A stretch of 64,000 nt of DNA from the NCBI GenBank assembly GCA_021770245.1, contig JAETRI010000012.1:1-64000 (forward strand), in the 5' to 3' direction. Source of the stretch: Lachnospiraceae bacterium (lineage in GTDB: Bacteria; Bacillota; Clostridia; Lachnospirales; Lachnospiraceae). The number at the start of each line of letters is the position of its first letter. Position 1 is the first letter of the stretch. Shown here piece after piece: positions 57,177 through 64,000 of this stretch. A program made the position numbers and the translations under genes. Below the pieces are notes generated by a model, which saw nothing but the letters and a program-made list of their open reading frames with translations, was not told the DNA's origin and ran no database searches.

Positions 57177-58871
57177 ATGTTAGTCAGTTTACATGTGAAA
57201 AATCTGGCGCTGATCCGGGAGACGGAGGTCTTTTTCGGCCCGCACCTAAACATTATGACCGGGGAAACCGGTGCAGGGAAATCGATTATCATCGGTTCGG
57301 TGGGTCTGGCCCTTGGGGGAAGGGCGGATCGGGATCTGATCCGCACAGGCGCGGATTATGCCCTGATCGAGTTGGTTTTCCAACTGGACAAGCCGGGCCA
57401 GATCGAACGGGTTAAGGCACTTGACATTCCCATGGAAGAGGACGGCCAGGTGGTTCTCCAACGCCGTATCATGCCCGCGAGAAGCATCAGCCGGGTGAAC
57501 GGGGAGACGGTGAATGCCAGGCTTTTGAAGGAGCTCTCCGGCGTCCTGATCGATATCCATGGCCAGCACGATTCCCAGCAGCTTTTGCAGACCAAGAAAC
57601 ATCTGGAGATTCTGGATGATTTTGCCGGGGAAGAGATGGCGCGTATCAGAAGGGAGCTAAAGGAGAAATATGATTCCTGCAGGCGCCTTCGTGCCCAGGC
57701 GGAGGAAAACACCCTGGACGAGCGGGAAAAGGAACGGGCTCTGTCCCTGGCCCGGTTTGAAGAGGAGGAAATCTCCGACGCGAAGCTGCGCGAGGGAGAG
57801 GACGAAGAACTGGAAAACAGGTACCGCAGGATGAGCAACAGCCAACGGATTGCACAGGCCCTGGGCACGGTGTATGCCATGACCGGATACGAGGCGGAGG
57901 GAGCCGTCGGGGATGCTATAGGAAGAGCCGTTCGGGAGCTGGGCAGCGTGGCAAGCTATGACGATGCGCTTTCGGATATGGTTTCCATGCTTTCCGATGT
58001 GGAGGGTCTGCTAAGCGATTTTAACAGAGCCGTTTCCGATTATATGGAGGATCTGGAATTCGACCAGGAGGATTATGACCAGGTGGAGGAACGGTTAAAC
58101 CTGATCAACCGGCTGAAGGATAAATACGGAAGATCGATCCGGGAGATTCTACACTATCGGGAAGAAAAACGCAGAGAGATCGAACGGTTGACGGATGCAG
58201 ATGCCTACAGGGAACAGATCCTCGCGCAGCTGGATAAGGAAGAAAAGGAACAAGAAAAACTCTGCAGAAAGGCTACCAAGCTCAGGAAAGAGGCGGGAGA
58301 GAGGCTTAGCGGCCTTCTCGTTGAGGCATTGTCGGATCTGAATTTCAATCAGGTGGATTTCGGCGTGGATATCCTGCCCAAGGAAAAAGCCGGCCCAGAC
58401 GGCAGGGATGAGGTTTCCTTTTCCATTTCCACCAACCCCGGGGAACCCAGAAGACCGCTGGCGAACGTGGCCAGCGGCGGTGAGCTGTCCCGTATTATGC
58501 TGGCCCTGAAGACCGTTACTGCCGGAGGGGAAGATAAGGATACGTTTATTTTCGATGAAATCGATACCGGAATCAGCGGGAAAACCGCCTGGAAGGTCTC
58601 CTGCAAGCTCGCATTGCTGGGCGGCAGGCGCCAGGTTATCTGTATCACCCACCTTCCGCAGATTGCTGCCATGGCGGATCATCATTTTATTATAGAAAAA
58701 AATTCCACGGACGATTTCACATCCACTTCCATTACTCAAATAGAAGGGGAAGAAACGCTTCATGAGCTTGCACGTATGCTGGGAGGCGACATGATTACGC
58801 AAAGCGCCCTAGCCAATGCAAAAGAATTGAAAGATATGGCAGCAAATACAAAACAATACCAGATTAACTGA
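57177..58871 (+). CDS. recN: DNA repair protein RecN
   Basis: LVSLHVKNLALIRETEVFFGPHLNIMTGETGAGKSIIIGSV. Confidence 0.96.
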   Translation: MLVSLHVKNLALIRETEVFFGPHLNIMTGETGAGKSIIIGSVGLALGGRADRDLIRTGADYALIELVFQLDKPGQIERVKALDIPMEEDGQVVLQRRIMPARSISRVNGETVNARLLKELSGVLIDIHGQHDSQQLLQTKKHLEILDDFAGEEMARIRRELKEKYDSCRRLRAQAEENTLDEREKERALSLARFEEEEISDAKLREGEDEELENRYRRMSNSQRIAQALGTVYAMTGYEAEGAVGDAIGRAVRELGSVASYDDALSDMVSMLSDVEGLLSDFNRAVSDYMEDLEFDQEDYDQVEERLNLINRLKDKYGRSIREILHYREEKRREIERLTDADAYREQILAQLDKEEKEQEKLCRKATKLRKEAGERLSGLLVEALSDLNFNQVDFGVDILPKEKAGPDGRDEVSFSISTNPGEPRRPLANVASGGELSRIMLALKTVTAGGEDKDTFIFDEIDTGISGKTAWKVSCKLALLGGRRQVICITHLPQIAAMADHHFIIEKNSTDDFTSTSITQIEGEETLHELARMLGGDMITQSALANAKELKDMAANTKQYQIN

Positions 58872-58965
58872 AAATCCATTGTCACATACTAGAAGTGTGC
58901 GGGATCAATAACGAAAGATAATACTCTTTCCAAACGGGCCCTGAGATACAGAAAGGATGTGACAA

Positions 58966-60282
58966 ATGGAAAGGAGAACGAAATTCAGGCTGTTTCTGTA
59001 TGTGCTGCTGATCTGCTGCGTGACAGCACTTTTCATATGCTGGCTTTTTATGCTTTGGGAAAAAGTCCCTGCAACCATCCATATACGCGCCGGCGTCCAG
59101 CAGGATCTGGATCTGGATGTTCCCATGTCGGGAATGGTCTATAAAGCGGAACGCAAGGAAGAAAACGTGGAATCCGCCATCCCGGTCACAGGGCGGGCCG
59201 TGGCACAGCCGTCCCGGCAGGAAAGCATTCCGGTTGACCTGGGGGAACATTTAACCCTTTATGCAAAAGAGCGAAACAACTATACGCTGGAACTAAAGCT
59301 GTTCGGCCTGTTTCCTTTTAAGACGGTGGATATCCGGGTCGTTGACGACAGATCGCTCATACCTGCCGGGATTCCCATCGGCATCTATGTGAAAACGGAA
59401 GGGATCCTGGTAATAGCGACGGGAGATTTTGAAGGGATGGACGGCCGGATGAAGGAACCGGCGGGTCAGCTGCTGGAGGTGGGAGATTATATCCTGAGAG
59501 CGGACGGGGAAGAAGTGACGGGCAAGGCAGCTTTCATGGATCGGATCGCCGCCTGTGAAGGGAAAGAAATGGTTCTGTCTATTCTGCGGGACGACCAGGA
59601 ATTCGATATCAAGGTGCAGCCGGAACAGAACCGAAACGGGGAATATAAACTGGGAATCTGGATCCGCGATAATGCCCAGGGTGTGGGAACCCTGACCTGG
59701 CTGGATGAGAAAGACGGCTTCGGCGCGCTGGGACACGGAATCAATGATATGGATACGGCGACGCTCATGAGTCTGGAAAAGGGAAGCCTGTATAAAACGG
59801 AGATCGTGTCCATAACGAGAGGGGAAAACGGAACGCCGGGGGAACTGACCGGCGTGATCGATTATAAAGAGAGCAACCGGATCGGCACCATTGATGCCAA
59901 TACCCTGGAGGGTATTTTCGGAAGCCTGGATAGCGAAGCCGCAAAACAGATTTCGGCCGAAAGCATGCCCATCGGACTGAAGCAGGAAGTAGAACAGGGT
60001 GCAGCCCAGATCCTCTGCAGCCTGGGCGGGACTCCCTGCCTGTACGATATCGAAATTACCGCCATTCATTTGGATCACGACAACATCAACCGGGGAATCG
60101 AGATCAAGGTGACGGACGAAGTTCTGCTGGAAGCCACCGGAGGCATCGTTCAGGGAATGAGCGGGGCGCCCATCCTCCAGAACGGAAAGTTCATCGGCGC
60201 AGTCACCCATGTGCTGGTCAACGACCCGGCCAGAGGGTATGGAATATTTATCGAAAATATGCTGCCGGACTATGGAAACTAA
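58966..60282 (+). CDS. spoIVB: SpoIVB peptidase (S55 family, PDZ)
   Basis: TM anchor, PDZ-like region, ALGHGINDMDTATL, GGIVQGMSGAPILQNGKFIGAVTHVLVNDPARGYGIFIENML. Confidence 0.95.
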   Translation: MERRTKFRLFLYVLLICCVTALFICWLFMLWEKVPATIHIRAGVQQDLDLDVPMSGMVYKAERKEENVESAIPVTGRAVAQPSRQESIPVDLGEHLTLYAKERNNYTLELKLFGLFPFKTVDIRVVDDRSLIPAGIPIGIYVKTEGILVIATGDFEGMDGRMKEPAGQLLEVGDYILRADGEEVTGKAAFMDRIAACEGKEMVLSILRDDQEFDIKVQPEQNRNGEYKLGIWIRDNAQGVGTLTWLDEKDGFGALGHGINDMDTATLMSLEKGSLYKTEIVSITRGENGTPGELTGVIDYKESNRIGTIDANTLEGIFGSLDSEAAKQISAESMPIGLKQEVEQGAAQILCSLGGTPCLYDIEITAIHLDHDNINRGIEIKVTDEVLLEATGGIVQGMSGAPILQNGKFIGAVTHVLVNDPARGYGIFIENMLPDYGN

Positions 60283-60293
60283 AGTTTTGGGAG

Positions 60294-60322
60294 TTGACAA
60301 AAGATCAGGTGTTATGTATAAT
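60294..60322 (+). promoter_or_regulatory. Consensus sigma-A promoter of the yceD-rpmF operon
   Basis: TTGACA - 17 nt - TATAAT, exact consensus. Confidence 0.9.
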
Positions 60323-60372
60323 TGTGGAAGTGCAAATGGGATTCGGTTTACCGGATCCGCTGGGAGTCCGCT

Positions 60373-60897
60373 ATGTTGGTCGATTTGACAGATATCTTTA
60401 CGGAAGAGGGAAAGTCTGTTACGAAAGAAATCCCCTTGGAATTGGATCATGTCCGAGTGGGCGGGGAAGAATTCGGGATATTGGAGAAAAGCCCGATCGC
60501 GCTTACCCTCATGAATCTCAGGTCCGGTAAAGCTCTGATTGAGGCGAAAGCCAGGGTCCGGATTGCCATGAGATGTGACAGATGCCTTCAGCCTGTGGTA
60601 AAAGAGCTGGAGCTTCATATAGCTGAGGAAGTCTCATCTGCAGAAACCGCAGACGGTTCGGAAGAAGGGGAAGCTGCCGAATTCGTGAAAAGGAACCAAT
60701 TGGATACGGACTGCCTGATAAGCAATGAGATTTTTGCATGCTGGCCCATGAAGATCCTCTGCAGGGAAGACTGCAAGGGGCTCTGTAAAGTCTGTGGGAA
60801 GGATTTAAATCAAGGCAGCTGCGATTGCGACGCCTTTGTACCGGACCCCAGAATGGCAGCAATTATGGATATTTTCCACGGGAATAAGGAGGTGTAA
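60373..60897 (+). CDS. YceD/DUF177 family protein
   Basis: Conserved C-rich region CDRCLQPV...CREDCKGLCKVCGKDLNQGSCDC; precedes rpmF. Confidence 0.92.
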   Translation: MLVDLTDIFTEEGKSVTKEIPLELDHVRVGGEEFGILEKSPIALTLMNLRSGKALIEAKARVRIAMRCDRCLQPVVKELELHIAEEVSSAETADGSEEGEAAEFVKRNQLDTDCLISNEIFACWPMKILCREDCKGLCKVCGKDLNQGSCDCDAFVPDPRMAAIMDIFHGNKEV

Positions 60898-60900
60898 GCG

Positions 60901-61083
60901 ATGTCGATCTGTCCTAAGAATAAATCTTCCAAGTCCAGAAGGGATAAGAGAAGGGCTAACTGGAAAATGAATGCCCCCACTCTGGTGAAGTGCAGCAAAT
61001 GCGGCGCTCTGATGATGCCTCATAGAGTATGCAAAAGCTGCGGCTCTTATAACAAGAGAGAGATCATCAATACCGAGGCTTGA
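60901..61083 (+). CDS. rpmF: 50S ribosomal protein L32
   Basis: CPKNKSSKSRRDKRRANWKMNAPTLVKCSKCGALMMPHRVCKSCGSY. Confidence 0.97.
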   Translation: MSICPKNKSSKSRRDKRRANWKMNAPTLVKCSKCGALMMPHRVCKSCGSYNKREIINTEA

Positions 61084-61110
61084 TGATCCGATGCGGATGC
61101 TAACAATGAG

Positions 61111-61153
61111 AAGCTTTCCTGAAGGGAGTGATCCCGGCAGGGAAGCTTTTTTC
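61111..61153 (+). terminator. Rho-independent terminator of rpmF
   Basis: aagctttcctg ... cagggaagctt tttt. Confidence 0.85.
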
Positions 61154-61408
61154 GTGGAGATTTATAAGTATCGGTAACACGAAAACATAGCAAACGCAGG
61201 GCCGTTCTTGCGTTTGCTATGGCACAACGACAGCCATTGTTGACTTTTACGGGCTTCTTTAGTATATTTATATGGAAGAAACACAGATCCCGCAGCCGGG
61301 CTTTGCGGGCTATAAGATTGAAGATATGGCAAAACCCGGCTGCGAGGTCTGTGGCTGTTGCCTGCAGGGCAGTAAAAGGACAGTCATGGCTGTGGAATTG
61401 AGGGAAAA

Positions 61409-62416
61409 ATGGCAGAATATGTAAATGTGGCAGTGGATGCCATGGGAGGGGACAATGCGCCCGCGGAAATCGTTAAGGGGACGGTGGAAGCCGTCTGCAG
61501 CGAGAAGAGAATCAAGGCCTTTCTCGTGGGAAAGGAGGAACTGATCAGGCCTGAGCTGGAAAAATACAGCTATCCGGCCGAACAAATCGAGGTGGTGAAC
61601 GCCACACAGGTAATCGCCATGGCGGAACCTCCCGTTGCCGCGGTCAAGGGAAAGAAGGATTCCTCCATCGTCAGGGGTCTGTATCTGGTTCGGGAGGGCG
61701 TGTGCGATGCTTTTGTGTCCGCCGGAAGCACAGGCGCGGTACTGGTGGGCGGCCAGGTGATCGTGGGACGCAGTAAGGGTGTGGAGCGGCCGCCGTTAGC
61801 TCCGCTAATTCCCACGGAAAAGGGGGCGGCCCTGCTGATTGACTGCGGGGCAAATGTGGATTCCAGGCCCTCTGCATTGGTGCAGTTCGCGCGGATGGGA
61901 TCCATCTATATGAAATATGTAATGGGCGTCCAGAACCCACGGGTGGGAATCGTGAACATCGGTGCGGAGGAGGAAAAGGGCAATGCTCTGGTGAAGGAAA
62001 CATTTCCTCTGCTGAAGGAATGCGGCGACATCAATTTCGTGGGGAGCGTGGAGGCCAGGGATATCCCGAAGGGAGAAGTGGACGTTATCGTCTGCGAAGC
62101 TTTTGTGGGCAATGTGATCCTGAAGCTGTATGAAGGAGTGGGAGGTACGCTCATCAAGATGGTGAAGGGCGGTATGATGAAAAACCTGCGAAGCAAGATC
62201 GGTGCGCTTCTGGTTAAGCCCGCATTGAAGCAGACGTTGAAAAAGTTCGATCTGGAGCAGTACGGAGGTGCGCCGCTTCTGGGCCTGAAGGGTCTTGTGG
62301 TGAAAACCCACGGAAGTTCCAAGGCGGTGGAAATAAAGAACACCATTCTGCAGTGTGTGGCCTTCCGGGACCAGGATATTATCGGTAAGATACAGAGGGC
62401 GATCTTGGAGGAATAA
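61409..62416 (+). CDS. plsX: Phosphate acyltransferase PlsX
   Basis: VNVAVDAMGGDNAPAEIVKGTVEA. Confidence 0.96.
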   Translation: MAEYVNVAVDAMGGDNAPAEIVKGTVEAVCSEKRIKAFLVGKEELIRPELEKYSYPAEQIEVVNATQVIAMAEPPVAAVKGKKDSSIVRGLYLVREGVCDAFVSAGSTGAVLVGGQVIVGRSKGVERPPLAPLIPTEKGAALLIDCGANVDSRPSALVQFARMGSIYMKYVMGVQNPRVGIVNIGAEEEKGNALVKETFPLLKECGDINFVGSVEARDIPKGEVDVIVCEAFVGNVILKLYEGVGGTLIKMVKGGMMKNLRSKIGALLVKPALKQTLKKFDLEQYGGAPLLGLKGLVVKTHGSSKAVEIKNTILQCVAFRDQDIIGKIQRAILEE

Positions 62417-62456
62417 AGGGAAACTTCATCAGAAATTTCGTTTGAGGCTCTTGATG

Positions 62457-62490
62457 GCTGCATATCGCAAGCTTTGCTTGCGATATGCAG
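62457..62490 (+). other. 14-bp stem-loop between plsX and acpP
   Basis: ctgcatatcgcaag ctttg cttgcgatatgcag. Confidence 0.75.
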
Positions 62491-62526
62491 GGGTAGAAGC
62501 ATAGAATTGGGAAGAGGACGAATGAT

Positions 62527-62760
62527 ATGGAGCTTGATAAGCTGAGGACGATCATCGCGGAAGTATTATGTGTGGATCCCAAGGAAATCACGGAGGAAAC
62601 CACTTTTGTGGACGACTTATGTGCAGATTCGCTGGATCTTTATCAAATTGTGATGGGAATTGAAGAAACCTTCGATATCGAGATAACGGCCGAAAATGCG
62701 GAAAAGATCAATACGGTCGGTGAAGCGATGGAGCTGATCAAAAACAGTTCGCATGAATAA
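62527..62760 (+). CDS. acpP: Acyl carrier protein
   Basis: DDLCADSLDLYQIVMGIEETFDIEI (DSL phosphopantetheine site). Confidence 0.96.
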   Translation: MELDKLRTIIAEVLCVDPKEITEETTFVDDLCADSLDLYQIVMGIEETFDIEITAENAEKINTVGEAMELIKNSSHE

Positions 62761-62776
62761 AAAAGGCGGCATTTCA

Positions 62777-62822
62777 AAAAAAGCCCGTAGCGGCGGGGCA
62801 ACCCGGGCAGGGCTTTTTACTT
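62777..62822 (+). terminator. Probable terminator of acpP
   Basis: aaaagcccg ... cagggctttt ta. Confidence 0.6.
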
Positions 62823-62922
62823 GTAAGGGGCTGCCCCTGCGGGTTTTGCCATACGCTGCGGGCGGCCCGCTTTGTGAAGGGCGGATGCATTCGATACCTT
62901 TAAGGAGGAACGGGAGCAAAAC

Positions 62923-63636
62923 GTGAAGTATAGTCTGGAAGAATTGGAAAAAAGAATCGGATATCAATTTCATGACAAAAAACTGCTGCGTCAGGCATTG
63001 ACCCACAGTTCCTATGCCAACGAGCAGAAGATTAACAGGCTGGAAGACTACGAACGGCTGGAATTTTTGGGAGATGCGGTTTTGGAGCTGGTTTCCAGCG
63101 ATTTTTTGTTCCATGAAAACCGCGATATGCCGGAGGGGAAGCTGACCAAGCTGCGTTCCTCTATGGTCTGCGAACCGGCTCTGGCCTATTGTGCCAGAGA
63201 TTTGGAGCTGGGAAAATACATGCTGCTGGGCCGGGGGGAGGAATCCACCGGAGGCAGGGAACGGGAATCCATTACTTCGGATGCTATGGAAGCGATGATC
63301 GGGGCTCTGTACCTGGACGGCGGGTTTGCGGCCGCACACGATTTCATCCATCGCTTCGTCCTGACGGATCTGGAGAATAAAATCCTGTTTTACGACAGCA
63401 AAACCGTCCTGCAGGAAATGATACAGGCTATCCCGGGAAGCGTGTTCGAATACGTTTTGATGGGAGAAGAGGGGCCCGATCATGACAAGCAGTTCTTGGT
63501 GGAAGCCCGGCTGAACGGCCGGACAACCGGAAGAGGAAAAGGAAGGACGAAGAAAGCGGCGGAACAGCAGGCGGCCTACCAGACCATCCTGTCCCTGCGT
63601 CAGGAACGGACCGGGGAGGGAGAGGAAAGCAGATAA
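62923..63636 (+). CDS. rnc: Ribonuclease III
   Basis: LTHSSYANEQ, NRLEDYERLEFLGDAVLELVSSDFLF, dsRBD GRGKGRTKKAAEQQAAYQ. Confidence 0.96.
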   Translation: MKYSLEELEKRIGYQFHDKKLLRQALTHSSYANEQKINRLEDYERLEFLGDAVLELVSSDFLFHENRDMPEGKLTKLRSSMVCEPALAYCARDLELGKYMLLGRGEESTGGRERESITSDAMEAMIGALYLDGGFAAAHDFIHRFVLTDLENKILFYDSKTVLQEMIQAIPGSVFEYVLMGEEGPDHDKQFLVEARLNGRTTGRGKGRTKKAAEQQAAYQTILSLRQERTGEGEESR

Positions 63637-64000
63637 ATGTATTTAAAAAGTATAGAGATACATGGATTCAAGTCTTTTGCCAACAAAATTAATTTTACGT
63701 TTCACAACGGGATTACGGGGATCGTGGGGCCCAACGGCAGCGGAAAGAGCAATGTGGCGGATGCGGTTCGCTGGGTTTTGGGAGAACAGCGTATCAAACA
63801 GCTGCGCGGTGCTTCCATGCAGGACGTGATTTTTTCCGGTACGGAGCAAAAAAAGCCCATGAGCTATGCTTATGTGGCGATCACGCTGGATAACAGCGAC
63901 CATCAGCTGGCCATCGATTATGAAGAGGTCACGGTGGCCAGACGGATCTACCGTTCCGGTGAAAGCGAATATCTGCTGAACGGGACGGCATGCCGCCTGA
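63637..64000 (+). CDS. smc: Chromosome segregation protein SMC (5' part, truncated by window end)
   Basis: [51 protein letters not shown]. Confidence 0.96.
   Translation, partial: MYLKSIEIHGFKSFANKINFTFHNGITGIVGPNGSGKSNVADAVRWVLGEQRIKQLRGASMQDVIFSGTEQKKPMSYAYVAITLDNSDHQLAIDYEEVTVARRIYRSGESEYLLNGTACRL

Noticed and set aside
58878-58892. Sigma-G-like -10 (catacta) upstream of spoIVB
   Set aside because: The -10-like string is present but no convincing -35 at the right spacing.

Overview
The window is gene-dense chromosomal DNA from a low/mid-GC spore-forming Firmicute, most likely a Lachnospiraceae-type Clostridia (inferred from gene content and order). Most of it is conserved core genome: rimP-nusA-ylxR-ylxQ-infB-rbfA-nrnA-truB-ribF; leuS; glgA; rpsO-pnp; spoIIIAA-AH; deoB-prfC; asp23-nusB-xseAB-ispA-dxs-tlyA-nadK-argR-recN-spoIVB; and yceD-rpmF-plsX-acpP-rnc-smc (truncated by the window end). 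I found no rRNA, convincing tRNA, CRISPR array, transposase, integrase, phage or recognisable defence system. The unusual content is mostly between the genes: (i) at least two dispersed repeat families (A, ~44-69 nt; B, ~100 nt), plus a recurrent GCCGC/GCGGC stem-loop and a 24-nt leader, several placed directly 5' of Shine-Dalgarno sequences; (ii) a 66-nt inverted copy of part of an NlpC/P60 gene beside a family-B inverted pair, which could support a phase-variable inversion; (iii) a Spo0A-type DNA-binding protein whose receiver domain appears internally deleted, while spo0A is absent from its usual place after spoIVB; (iv) a hairpin-dense intergenic region upstream of an unrecognised helical protein. 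All coordinates and pairings were read by eye; no database or folding programs were run.
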